Assembly (NCBI GenBank): GCA_038373865.1
Contig: JAXGGA010000465.1
Location: 161,578 to 225,577, forward strand
DNA length: 64,000 nucleotides
From: Uloborus plumipes
Lineage: Eukaryota > Arthropoda > Arachnida > Araneae > Uloboridae
Reading direction: 5' to 3'
The notes beneath the pieces are model-generated. The model made no database searches and had not been told where the DNA came from. It was given only the letters and a program-made list of their open reading frames with translations. This document shows, one piece after another, positions 1-12,560 of this stretch (its first letter is position 1; every line of letters begins with the position of its first letter). The translations under genes and the position numbers were made by a program.

Positions 1-351
1 GCTGCTAAATAATTGTGAAATAGTTTTTTTTTTTTTTTTTGTCGAATAACGTTCCCATGGTTTGATGCGGAATAAGATTCTGCATGCATTCGAACTTAGA
101 ATATCCATTTTGCCTGGAAAAAAGATTCTAATAAACGGTATATACCATTTTCGGAGACCAAAATAATTCTCTACAATGGTTTGGCGCATTAAAAATCTAT
201 TATATTAAGCGGAATATTCTTTTAATCGATATGCCATAACATTTTTACAGTGAAATAATATTAACAACATACAATAGGATGTGGACTGCAAACGTAGGTC
301 TTCTTGGCGGTAATTTGTTTTAAACGTGTTGGAATTAATGAGGTTCGACTG
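1..351 (-). mobile_element. possible terminus of a pogo/Tc1-type DNA transposon, cut by the window edge
   Basis: Read on the minus strand, the stretch ending at 351 begins CAGTCGAACCTCATTAATTC and is bordered by a TA. That resembles the terminal inverted repeat of pogo/Tigger and other Tc1/mariner superfamily elements, which duplicate TA on insertion. The opposite terminus is not visible and may lie to the left of the window. No transposase frame is seen. The family assignment rests on one terminus only, so confidence is low. Confidence 0.35.
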
Positions 352-3300
352 TATATGAAGATTTTTTGAAAATTTGTTTCAAAAACTGTATTGTACCATT
401 TAAGAAGCCCAATATGGAATGCATTACATTAAATCGGCCATGACACGCGTTATTGTTTCACAAAAAAGTTGATCTTCATTTGTAAAATTGATGGAACTTG
501 AGTTTTTAGTTCCGCTTTCAACCAGAAATATTTCAACTTTTCATAAACTTATCTCCCATAGAATTTTTTTTCAAAATTTATTTTTAAAGCAGAAATCTTT
601 GCTTAAATCCTTCATACAAGATTCATTTTATCACTGCAGTTCTAACCATTTTTCTTTGTTTTCAGAAGCGTGTGAAAGTTTCTATAATAGGTTCCTTTTC
701 TTAAAACAATGCTTGAGCAACTAACACCCATAATGTGTGTTTTTTTAACGTGATAATAGCAATATTGGTGAAAGATAATTGCCTAACGTGTCAAAGTTCC
801 CTCGAGGGAAGAATCAAAACATCCATTTCATCCATTGAAACTTAGCTTAGCATCTCGCGAAAATAAAACCTTTCAAAATTATCTGAGTTTTACTGAAGAG
901 AGATTAATAACATCATTTTTACTGTTCTTCGTTTCGAAAAAGATGTTTTCACAGTTTTCTTAAATCTGAACTTTCAGCAAACGACCAAGAATAAAGGTTT
1001 GTAAATACATCATCAATCGCTCCAATGTCTAAAAGGTGTAATTATCACCAAAACTCAGTTTCGTGCTTGAAAACTTTGGTAATTTGTAAGTTTTTTTTCT
1101 CCCCTTCTCGGAAGCATTACATCACTCTCTTAATTAGTAACTTTCTTCAATGGTGGTGTTGGCTTGTATTTGAAATTTATTAGGTAAGCATTCGTGCTAA
1201 GAACACATTCAAAGTAAAATTAGTGTAAAATGTGATTTTTTTTTTCTTTTAAAAGAACAAAAGTGATTACAATTTGGCAAAAAACGCTTTTATGTTTAAT
1301 ATTTTTGATGCGCTTCAGAAGTTGTGTTTGAAAGAAAATATTTACTTCTTTTTTGAATTAAATGTTTCTCATATTTCTAAAGTCTTTTCGGAAGTTATCG
1401 AATGCTTTCAAAATTTACCTCAAAGTTGCTATTTACAATGAGAACTGATACCCATTCAATCAAACAGAAGCTGCTTGTTTTTTTTTTTTTTCAAATTTAA
1501 GAAATTTAAAATTCTAGTTCGTAGTTTACTATGCATTCAGAAACTAGATATTAGTACATTGGAAATTATTATCTGTCAAAACATGCGTCGGTAATAACCT
1601 CATCTTCGCCTGCTATAGTAAAGCCATTTAAGTATAGACATATACACTCGAAATTACTAGTTTGCTTTAGTATTGAGTTATTGTTTACTAGTTTTAACTT
1701 TTTATTACCATCACTATCTCCAAAAAACATTTATCTATTGAATTCAAAGTATGTAACTATAAACAAGCTTGCAAAAAGGAGATGAACTCTTTTATCGTTG
1801 TAAAAGGGAACATTTAAGTTGGCAAAGTTTTGAATACATTCCTTCAAACGTCATTTTTTAATTAACTATCAAGCTTCTCATAAGAGGATATTGAGCATTT
1901 ATAAATTAAAAAAAGGGATATTTTCTGTAGATTCTTAGCATTTTATGCATTGTTCATTTATTTAACAGCGATGAATGATGAAAAAATATTTAGGTTTTAA
2001 TCGTAAAACGAAGTCCCTTTGAACTATAAATTCTAGTCATTTTAAATGATACAAACCACGGTGTGTGTAGTCTTTGCTACTAATTTTTTTAATATATTTT
2101 TCTAAGTCGCAAGGAAAACAAAGGAATATTGATTTAACTATTCAATTTATTTTTGAACTTTTATGCCACATTTTTGAGGTGCATTAAGATTCGTTTTTCT
2201 TTTTAGTGTTTATTTTAAGAGAAAGTCATCCAAATGTATTATAATTCATCTGTTCAATAATCATGCAAAGAACGTGTTTATGGTTGGTAATTCTGTATAA
2301 TATATGCTTACATAAAACAAGGATTTATTTTCACTACTACTGTAGAACTCGCCAATATTTCAAGAACTGTTATAGGATTGTTGCCTAATTGATGTTTTAC
2401 TTTCAACATTTGAATGAGTTTTAGTAACTACCTGTATTGTCAAACACTGCATTCCTTACATTAAATAAACAAAAATTCATTAAATGACGAAACTTCAAAC
2501 TTTCTTCCTTAAAGTATAGAAAGTAAATTTAAAAAATGAAAACTTATCGTGAAAAAAAAAATTCTTATAATGAATATTTTGAAATTATCATTTTGATTCA
2601 ATACGTAATGTTATTATTTACCATTAAATTAGTTGACGGAAGCAATACCAATGTAATCCTCGTTTAATCTGCAAATTTTCTATATTTACAAAAGTTAGCC
2701 CAAAATGCATAATTTCAATTGCAAAAATGGTAAAAATAATAAATTATATGCTGAAATAAGATAATAAGAGCTTGAATCAAAGAAATAAAGCATTGCTAAA
2801 AAAAAAAAAACATTTACATGGCCTCCATGTCCATGTTGTAATTAATAAAAAAAGGAGAGCATAAAATAGTTCACACACAAAAATAAATTGTAATAGTGGG
2901 ACCCAATATTCACTCAGATAAGATAACACTGCCTTCTGTGACTTATAACACTATGCACTCTAAGCTTTATACCCTAAGTAATTGTGCTAATATATTTCTC
3001 TTTTTAAATTAAATTTAACCATGACATGTGAAACATCATTATAGTTTGCAAGTTTACTTCAAAACAAAATGTATCGCAAATAATAATTATACACTCTCGA
3101 AAACAAAACGCTCCCTTTCTCCAACAACTTATCGCAAAATCTCCAAATCCGTGATTAATCACCAAATATGTCACCAAAATCTATTCAACGGCGGAAGAAA
3201 CCCAAACGAACAGCTGCACCATGAGAACAGTTGAGGATGTCAAATTGAATTTCTCCCTCCGAAAGCAGATAAAGTCGAAGACCATTGAAAAGAAAATTTA

Positions 3301-6300
3301 CATCTCATCGCGTCTACAGACAATCCTGTCTTTCGCACGCTTTTTCGGATAGAACTGTAAGCGAGGGAGACTGTTCGATTTAAAATTTCAGTTTAACTTC
3401 CTTTTTTCCCCTCATAGGATTTTATTTTCTCCCTTCTGAGAGACCTGGCATTTTCTCCTCTTTATAGATATATTTCGGAATATCTATATCTTTCTCTCTA
3501 GCTTTCTTTTAATATTTTCTTTCTCATTCCTCCGACACACAAAGGCAACGGAGCGGCAATTCTTCCAACAGAAAAAAAAAAGATTCGTCAAAATTTCAGA
3601 CAAGCTTCTTTGCTTTTTTTTGACAGCCATTTCATAGCTTTGAAATTGTAGCAAATCGGTTGTTTTAAGAGATACTAACTCGGTGCTGAAAGCAGATGTC
3701 ACTATAGAAAATTTCTTCCTATTGTGATTTGCCCCGCTTTGTTAATATTTTCCTTTTGTCATTAAATTGTCTCCGACCTCGTCCTCTATCATGCAATATG
3801 TCACGAGAAAGAACTACTCGAGAAATAATTTAATTTAATTCTTTGCTGCCGTTAGTTAATTTCTTTCTTTTTGAAATGACTGAAAATATTATTCTTTCGA
3901 AGGATAGAAGGAAAAAAGCTAAGAGCTCAAAATAAAATTTAAATACTATTATTGCTGCATAAATCATTTCAAAATGTGAGCAGGATAAAATGTAAATTGA
4001 TGTATTCTGTTTCACTTTTAAACTGATCAACTGGTAATAAAATTTGATATGCAAAATATGTGTCGTCTTATGTAATTTTCCCGTGAACTCTGGGAAATAA
4101 ATGTATTCAAGCATGTGAAGCGACTTTTTATTTTATTATTTTTTAATGACTTATGCACCATTTTTTTAAAACTTTGTAAACGATTGAAAGCATGAACTAT
4201 AAAAAATATTCCAGTTGTTCTTGTAAAATAGTGTGCAGCTAATGGCGCCTAATTTTGTACAGAAACATATCTGGAAAATAACATGAAAGATTTCCACTAA
4301 TTGTCAGTCCAGTTCCTCATACTATGAAATTACCCCTGAACATTTATGAAAAATACAGATATATTTCCAACAAAAGCAGCTCATTTTAATGGAATAACTT
4401 AGGGACTTAAAGACAAACTCAGATATTTTAATAGCTTAGCACCTGCCCGACTTGGCAGAAATGCTCCTAAAGCATCTACTACAAAAACTAATATATAATC
4501 ACTAGCAAATGCCGAACAGATAATTTTCCTGCAATGAAAGCAAAAGTATTACATCCATAAGCTAAATTTAATCCTTAATTAAAACGTTAAATATATTTTC
4601 ATACTGGCAGCTAAAAATATTTTTAAGAGCAGCAAGAAATAGGCATTATCTGAGCTTGTAGCGATTCAAGATGCGTTTTCGCAAAAATAATTGTGTTTCC
4701 ACAGGAAACTGGTGGAAATAAGTAAAATCCAGGAACGTTACCCGGAATTACTTTGTGATATGTCTCACAGTTCTTATTTGTGATATACGCCTTAAAATCA
4801 CTAAGTTGGTGTAAGTATTAACCCCTCTAATCCCACTCCCTATTTCTGCAACCAACGGTTCATTGGATTAAAAACAAATGTTAGGAAAAAAATACATATT
4901 AAAAGATGAAAGCACATAAATATGTAGTAGAAAAATCTTTTTAATTACAAACGTCATATTGAAAAGATGTTATTTAATTAAAAACTCCTAACGACAGCAT
5001 ATCACTTCCGAACGGATGCCATTCTTATCATCTAAGATTCTGAACGATGCCCCTGCGGCTGAGAAGCAATCGAAACGTCCTTCCAATAAGCTTTCTGGAA
5101 ATATGCTTAATTGAAGTGCCACAATTTTCGGTATTAAGTACCTCCCTCTCCTTGAATAATGTGCTCAATTCGGACATATAACTGTCACAAGCATAAATTA
5201 GCAAACTCGCCGAGCAATGCCAAATGCACGTGCAGTTCATCAAGGGGTAAATTAGTTTTAGAAGATATCGTTAAAATATCATCAGAGCCAATTGCAACTG
5301 ACCTGTCTTTTAATGGCAAACAAAGCTGCAAATTTTGTACTCATCGGGGTTAATTATAGGCATTGGAATGAATTTATATCAAAGATAGTTAGTTCTCTCC
5401 GCGATATTTAGATTAAGCTATGGCTTTGCTTAAATGCGATATTTAACGCTGATGTCTCATTATTTACAGTACTATGGGGAGGAGATAGTTTTCGGCAACG
5501 GCGTGGTTTAGATTAACTCACGTTGGATACCAAACTCGTCGGCTCGTCATATATCTTCTTTTAAGATAGAGTAAACGATTGTTACGTACTATAAATTTTC
5601 GAAATCAGTGCTGCTGAAAATTGAAACAGTGCATGTATACATAGCATGGGCTTTTAAACAGTGAAATCCTTTTGAGAAACGTAATCTAGGACGAATTATT
5701 TTATTCTTAGAAATGAACATAAGAGCTAAATTTCGCTCTGCATTAGAAATCGCTTTGTGAATGATTGGAAAATGGAAGTTACATGTTTTTAAAGCATATG
5801 TTTTATAATTTTTACAAGAGTTTTAAAATTTCCAAATAGTTCGTGTTGTATTTATCTGTATTCTCTATAGGTAACACAGATTAATGAAATTCATACATGA
5901 GCACATAAAACAGAGATGTATTACGGCTGCAAAATGCCTAACAATTTATCACAATAAGATTTATTGTTTAAACTTGTGAAAAAATATTTTTAAATACAAG
6001 ACAAATTGATGAATTAAAATGATAGAAAATTAAGTAATTATTAAAAATAATGTTTTCAACTCAGTTTCCCTCTAAGCGTTGCTGTGCTATTGATGGTGTA
6101 ATTTATTTTAAACAATATGTAACCTGAAAAATCAGATTATTAAAAAACGACTTATTTTTCTCATGGTATACTGCACATTTACAAATTTATTTAAAAATTA
6201 TATTTTATTGTCCTCCTCATGTAGCTTTGATAACCAGGACGTGACACAGCAAAATTGTACAGAAAATACATGTATTTAATCGTTTAGGCAATATATTCTA

Positions 6301-7560
6301 ATAATATCTATTCCATTGAACATATCTGTATCTCAGAACCAGAACAACGTAAGTCCAAAAATAGCCATTTTCAATTTTTTAGTGAATTGTATGTAGAATC
6401 TCATTCTGCATTGACCCATAAGAACGGTAATCTGTAAAAGAAATTCCTTCACAATTATTTAGCAGCATTAAAAGAGCGCGAATCCCATCCTTTGCATGAA
6501 TCCGACAATCGTTTTTCCCATCTCCTGAAAAGTTGCAAAAATTGACTTAAATTAGTCTATTTCTGAGGTACAGATATGAGTTACTATTTCTTATGAAATG
6601 CTTGTCATTTTGCCAAAAACTAGCCACTTAGATTCTAAGAAAATTGAGCCAGGTTTTGATTGAGCATAAAGTTTTGACATTAAAAATATATCCACACTTT
6701 TAAATCTGCGTAGTAAACCTTACTCTGAATTACGTAAATCTGTTTTTGAACGTTTATTTTTCCCTGTTTAAATCGCCAAAATCTTTGCTTTTCCCTGATA
6801 AATAAATGCATACATTTGATTTGACGTTTTGACTATACTTTAAAAATCGATCTTGAATTTCAGTAAAAGAACTTTTACCAAATATGTTCAATAAAACGCA
6901 AGGTGAGTAATTTTGTGAATTTGATTGATTTCAACGTTTTTTTTTTTATTTTTATTCGTTGAGTTAGCTTATGAAGTAGGTATATATATCTACGTCTCTT
7001 TCAAAATATAACTGAGCAAATAATGATCTTCAGACAAATAATCTGTTCGTTACATATTTCTATGAAGATTATTCCCCGTTGACTTCGAGATAACAAACTT
7101 CCTACTCGTGCAAGTATTTCATCTGAGACTTTTTTTTTATTTAAGAAATACAAAAACCTCCTCATGTACCACACATTATAACATAAGGCTTACAGAAGTA
7201 AGGAAATATACACAAAGCAAAACAAATCAAACCTTAAATTAAAGAAGAAAAACAAAGGCACATTCAATAAAATACACGCACACAAGAAACTAAAGATTTA
7301 AAGTGACAAACACAGAACGAAATTACGAAAAACAACGTCTTTATTACATTAAGTTGAAGTATTTTCTCATTGAAGTTTTAAATGTATGTAGTTTTAAATT
7401 GCAGATAACTTATAAGGTCCAACGCGTGAATAATTGTGTGATCAAAATGATAAAATTTAGAGTTTTCCCTAGATTTCATTTCTATTCTGCGCGTTTTGAC
7501 TTTTTTTTCGTATCCGCCTTTTGAAATACCCAGAACAAGATATCTTAGTTTAAGAAGCAT
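352..7560. other. AT-rich non-coding stretch, no gene recognised
   Basis: No long frame, RNA gene or recognisable repeat is seen. Short frames here (for example around 488-724, 3028-3234, 3830-4114 and 7303-7524) have low-complexity, compositionally random translations. Two sub-regions, about 3090-3370 and 4980-5350, are visibly less AT-rich and more complex than their surroundings. They could be regulatory or conserved non-coding DNA, but nothing in the sequence proves it. Confidence 0.5.
3090..3370. promoter_or_regulatory. candidate regulatory block with a homeodomain-type palindrome
   Basis: This is a higher-complexity island in AT-rich surroundings. It holds the perfect 12 bp palindrome GTGATTAATCAC (3151-3162), whose TAAT/GATTA half-sites are the kind bound by homeodomain proteins, and a CAGCTG E-box at 3211-3216. 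No transcription start or coding exon is evident. The assignment is inference only. Confidence 0.2.
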
Positions 7561-7584
7561 TCGAACATGTTTTTGAATAAAAAA

Positions 7585-8126
7585 ATAAATAAAAACCCTG
7601 ATGTGATGATGATGATTCGAGGCTCTACTTACGGTAAAATTGAGCCTGTAAAGAACGTTTCTCGTTACTCCAGAATAAAGAAGAAAAAGGTTTATCTTCC
7701 TCAGCTTTGCATCATTGAGCAATATAACATGGAAATAGGTAATGTTGATTTGTGCGATAATTTAGTTTCAAATTATAGAATTGGAGTCCAAGAGAAAAAA
7801 TGATGGTCAAAATTTTCAAATTATATCGATGTTGCACAAACAAATGCTTGGAAACTTTCAAGACTATCTGAAGAAGGAAATAGAAAGTCACTGTTGGATT
7901 TTAGACGAGAGGTTGTATTTAATTTTTTACAGTCCCCCCCCCCCTCTTCCTTGATAATAATACACAGAAGAAAAGTTCAGCTGCCGGACCATCAAGCAAA
8001 TTCAGCTTACCAATGCCAGTATCTGGGGGGCATTTTACAGCAAGGGTTACAAAGAACAAAAAGGTACAGTGCAAGTTTTGACATTGTGTTGTTTCTGAAA
8101 CCATTTGGGTAGTCAAGCCCGAGTAG
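7585..8126 (+). pseudogene. piggyBac-family transposase, C-terminal fragment, inactivated
   Basis: The translation from 7567 runs through VSRYSRIKKKKV, then QYNMEIGNVDLCDNLVSNYR and ends at KK. It is the C-terminal part of the piggyBac DDD catalytic domain; the Asp in the GNVD motif corresponds to the third catalytic Asp of the family. The frame stops at TGA (7801-7803) exactly where the family has the first Trp of its KKWW motif. It then continues in the same frame with WSKFSNYIDVAQTNAWKL and LLDFRREVV. After the run of 11 C (7934-7944) the similarity shifts frame: the Cys-rich tail (QCKF, HCVV) is read in another frame and has a further TGA. The N-terminal two-thirds is absent and no termini were found, so this is a dead fragment. 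No full-length piggyBac copy in the window resembles its source. Confidence 0.8.
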
Positions 8127-8164
8127 ACATATCTACCTGATTAAACGCGGAATAAGTACGGCTT

Positions 8165-8430
8165 CCGTTTTTACGAGCACCATTAAGGTGGAAGCCCGGT
8201 TTAGCTCAGAGCGCTCTGTTCTTTTGAACCAGGCCAAGGGCCGAGCAAACAACTGGTTTTGTACCACAGAGGCATCTTTTCACTTGGAGGACTTGGTGAC
8301 CACGACCCTTATTTTACGTCGCCCAGCCACCATTAGTAACGTCGGTGGATCTTTGATCGGCTAGGATCAAACCCGGGACACTCCGGTTACGAGTCCGACG
8401 CCTTACTGATTGGGCTGACCACGGCCCCAT
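8165..8430 (-). mobile_element. tRNA-derived SINE (Thr-like head)
   Basis: On the minus strand the unit starts near 8428 with GGGGCCGTGGTCAGCCCAAT. It has a tRNA-like anticodon arm with CGT in the loop (GGACTCGTAACC) and a B-box-like GGGTTTGATCC. A non-tRNA body follows down to about 8165. The order of A box, anticodon-like loop and B box is typical of a tRNA-derived SINE rather than a functional tRNA, because the acceptor stem does not close. The 3' end is uncertain and no target duplication was identified. It sits directly beside the piggyBac fragment. Confidence 0.6.
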
Positions 8431-11400
8431 TGCCACTGTCAAACTGTTTATCGTTGCAATGCTTGTGATATTGCTCCCCACTCCAATTGTAACCACGTTT
8501 ATCATGTATGACCTTGGATAATCAGGTTTCTGTTAAATTTAAAATTTATTAAGACTGATTTTTAAAAACAATTTTCACTTTCTTCTAAAGTTCCCTGCAC
8601 GTTTAAAAACCATATCAAAGCTCATACAAATTTTAATTGTCTAAAACGCTTTAAAACTGCGTAATTGTATCAAATAGAACTACTTAGCGTCCGTACCCCT
8701 TTTCCGCTGACATTGCGTCAACGCAATACCCTATATTTGTAAATGAAGGTGAAATTTTGTTCCCTTTTTGCAGCATAATACTATTGTATGGGTTCAAAAT
8801 AATAACTTTTATGATTTCTATCAAAACAAATAATGATTTCGAGTTTCGGCGGTTAATGGGTAATAGGAGCGCGTTTAAGATTTTTTTTTCCTTCGTGTGT
8901 GTGTTTGTGTGTGTGTTTTTTTTTAACATAGTGATGTTTGAATGTCAATTAGACTATGTTGAATAACATGAATACAGCAAAATATGCAAAGCCACTAAGC
9001 TTCATCTGTTTTGAACAGTTTTAGAGTAATCAGAAATGAAGTAAGTCTGATTAAAGAATTTTAACCGAAAACATAGAAACACTTTTTTAAGCGTCTTACC
9101 TTGTAAATGCCTACTTTAGGAAAAGGGGGTTTTGCCTGCTATTGATCGATGCTGGATATTTTACCAGTCACATAATCTAGTTAGTGTTACAGGGGGCAAA
9201 TTCAAAGGCTTAGTGTTTGTTTCTATCGTAAATGTAAATTGTTTGAAAATAATGTTTTTACACAGCATTTCAGTCATCTTGAAAATTACTAAAAAAAAGA
9301 TTATTATAAAAACTAGCATGGTACATTTACAATAATTTTGGTTCGTCGAAAATATCAACAAAAATTACATCTTAAACTAATTCTTAGCATTTAAAAGCAA
9401 ACGTGCATGCACTGCAAAAAATCTGAAGCATTCGCCAAAAAATACTATTTAAATATATAATGGACTATTTCAGCTAAATTATTTTAAGCTTATGTGGATA
9501 ATATGAATCTAAGCAAACTGAATATCTCTGAAAATTTCATATGTTAATTTGTTGGAATGTATAAAATATGATTTTATTTTCCAATTTCATAAATTTAAAC
9601 TTTAAGCTCTATATTTAAGCAAAGACCATAACGGTTAATAAAAAAAAAAACAAGATAAGGGAGCAACTATTTGCATTTGAGCTATGAAAGATTATTATAT
9701 TCCACATTTTTGTCAACAAATCTCAAATAACAGAAATGTTCTTTTTTAGAAATGGAATCATATTTAATTTTAAATTCATTGATAAAATAAGCTTTGTAAA
9801 ATAGATCTAATAAAATGCAGTTAGCTATGGAGGAAAAGTGTTATTTCCTTCCCTAAGCTGCTTCTGTTGTCGGATGTTAGTCGACAAAATCAAAGAGACG
9901 TGGTGATTGAATGAAAAAAGAATATAAATAAACCTCGATAAATTGTGAAGTGACGCGCGTAATCAGTGTAAGTAAAAAGAAGGTTCAATTGCATTGCAAC
10001 TTCTTTCGCCTCACGTAACACTCTCGGAAACTCCTCCCCTTTTCTTTCGTCATCTCAGAATCCTTGTTATTACATATTTTCGTTTCTTTTTATCATTGTT
10101 ATTACCACTATTACCCCATGTCCATCACTTTCACTCAGTTTTTTTTTTCTCTTCTCCCTTTGGTCCTCTGGTTTAAACCGTTGATGCGTTCAAGGATGGT
10201 TGAGTGGGCACTGGTTTCAGCACTGATGAACAGAGACAAGCGGTGCCAACAGCAGAGCCCGGTCTTAAAGATCGATTAGGAGACAAGGGGTGAAGGCCGT
10301 GCTCTATCCCCGTTGCATTGTTTCTGACAAGGGGAATATGCCAGTCCAATACATTTTTCCTCACTATCAGACGTAGCAACGAATTCTGATCGGAATGTTA
10401 GGGAATTGGATATTGAATGCCGGAAGGCTATGATTTGTGAGCGCCAAAGTGTCTCGAATTCTTCAAATGCCGCTGTGATGCTATCATATCTAAGTAGTGA
10501 TTTAGTTTTTTTAACATAGTAGTCAATTTCAACAATAGTTTTCATTATAGTTTTAGAGAAAACTATGCGTTGTAGAAAGTGGAATCATTTTGCTCAGAAT
10601 GTCAGAAATTAGCTTGTAAATTCAGAAACAAGATAAAAAAAAAATAAGGATCCGTGTTTAATTTCTCATTTGACTGTCCTTCAAGAAATTTCAAGTTATG
10701 TTGCAGCCCTGCGCAAAAAAGATCAACTAATTTAAAAATATATAATTAGATAGACTTGTTGAAATATTGAATACGCTAGATAACTAAAAGTATTGTAACA
10801 CATAAAAATTCACATTTTGAAGGATTTTCAGATAAATACGAGACCAATTGTTCTGTAATTTTTGTTACATAAAAGGTGAGCTCCAGTTGTCATTTTACAA
10901 TAAAGATAAAATATCTCATGTATTTTGGGACCAAAAAGGTAGAAGCAACAATGATTTTTGTTATTCTTCATCGGAAATCAAAGATAAGAGGCTGTAAAAT
11001 TCAGCAAGTAATTTACACAGCATGTACAATTTTTTTACACGTTTTCGTGAAAGCAGCACTTATATTCATAAAGATTTAAACATATCCGTCAAAAGTATTT
11101 TTTTCAAATAACAACAAAATGAAAATTGTTCGTGATTTTTTTGCTGATATATGAGAAAAGGCTTTGAAATGTTGTCTTACTTTTTAAGTTTAACGAAATA
11201 TTGCTAAAATTAAACAGCACGTACAAAAAATAAAGATAATAAAAAAATAAATAAATAACACCTTTGAGAAATAATCTACATGATAATAGAAAAATTAAAT
11301 ACAATTTTTCTGATTAAAATAACCCGTTAAAATCTAACGTGGTAACCGAAAACACAGACTAGAGAAATGGTTTTCATTCAAAGTACTCGAAAGATTAGTT

Positions 11401-12215
11401 TTCAGCAAAGTCACCCCAAAATTAATTTTTAAATATTAATTTTAATTAAAAATATTGAAAACAATATAAAGAAAATACACACACCCTAATATGTACGTAT
11501 ACCACTAAATTCACAAGAAATAATAAAATAGCATGATGCTGGATTTATTACTGAGAATGAATCGATAATAAATCCTGTTTTGCTAAGTTTAAATAAAGGC
11601 TCCTATTTACTTTTCCCGATTTCTTTTTCCGCGTATAACGTAGTCTCATTATAAATTATTACTTGGTTCGAAAGTAATGTATTTTTTTAGTTTCTATTTT
11701 AATTTAGTTTAATCATCAGGCGTTAAACAAATTTTACACATGTAAATTTTTTGTTTTTTATTTTATAATTTTGCTTCATACAGTTAAATGCCAGTAGATA
11801 TCTCATAAATTATAAATCATAAATAGACGATTTTACAAAAGAAAAAAAAATCATTCTCTGATGTAACATCAAATAAGACTCAGTTTCTCCCTTTTTATAT
11901 GTATTCTCTTTAAATCGAAATAAAAAAAAAAGAGTTGTCTACCACCCCCCCCCTGAGCCCTTTATATGACTCATCTGATTGTTTAAAAATATATATAATC
12001 ATTAAGAAATTTATTTTTATAGTTGCCGCCTTAGCAGTTTTACATTGATCTGCCAATTGCGTCATACTTTCCCTTCTATGCAGAAGACGCATAAATAATT
12101 GCATTGAAACATGAGGAAAAAAAATGATTATTATTATTGCTTTCGGTTATTTGTAAAAAGTATTGTTGCACTCTAAAAGCAATTTCTTTTTGTTTAGTTT
12201 CTACATCATTGTCAG
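8431..12215. other. AT-rich non-coding stretch, no gene recognised
   Basis: Only short random-looking frames are present. A (TG)n microsatellite lies at about 8895-8916. The part around 10180-10540 is less AT-rich and more complex, and could be an old unrecognised repeat. A C tract lies at about 11945-11952. No coding or RNA feature can be supported. Confidence 0.5.
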
Positions 12216-12219
12216 TAGA

Positions 12220-12475
12220 ATAGGGAAAAAATCGATTCGATTATACTAGATCCCATGCCATTACTAACGACCCCTTATCGCAAAATAAGATAAAACAATG
12301 AACCCGTTGGATTTCAGAAATAAAGTGAGTCGAATCAATCCACAATAAATTGCATCCAATCTTTTTTTCCTCTTCTTGTTTCATTTTCACTTCCTTCTTT
12401 TATATTTTCTTTTCTTTGCCAGCAAGGTTTGATATTAGTTCCAATTTCTGGCAGCACACGGGTCGTTAAACGAAG
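12220..12475 (+). repeat. copy 1 of a ~200 bp duplicated non-coding sequence
   Basis: It matches 30290-30520 in the same orientation. The clearest shared parts are CTAACGACC, AGATAAAACAATGAAC, TCGATTTCA/TGGATTTCA, AATCAATC and, further on, GATATTAG followed by ATCGTT/GTCGTT and AAC. By eye the core (12260-12345) is about 80% identical and the flanks less. No inverted termini, poly(A) tail or coding frame is seen, so the class is unknown. It could be a dispersed repeat or a duplicated regulatory element. Confidence 0.65.
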
Positions 12476-12499
12476 CTGTAGGACCTGTTGGAAAACGAA

Positions 12500-12560
12500 A
12501 AAGACAACATTGGATTGGCCAGCGTGATTTTCTGGTTGAGCTTTCTGACGTCATATGACA
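12500..12560. promoter_or_regulatory. cluster of CCAAT-like and CRE-like motifs
   Basis: Immediately after the duplicated block lie two overlapping inverted CCAAT-type motifs (ATTGGATTGGCC) and a perfect CRE palindrome TGACGTCA (12546-12553). This is compatible with a promoter or enhancer, but no transcript, TATA-positioned start or exon can be shown. Confidence 0.2.

Noticed and set aside
4980..5350. Protein-coding exon in a complex island
   Set aside because: Frames on both strands (5028-5243, 5159-5353) overlap each other and show no domain or splice context; kept only as possible regulatory DNA.
7378..7722. Minus-strand frame of 114 codons
   Set aside because: Overlaps the piggyBac relic on the opposite strand; low-complexity translation.
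8360..8430. Functional tRNA-Thr gene
   Set aside because: Promoter boxes and loop resemble a tRNA, but the acceptor stem does not pair and the sequence continues into a SINE body.
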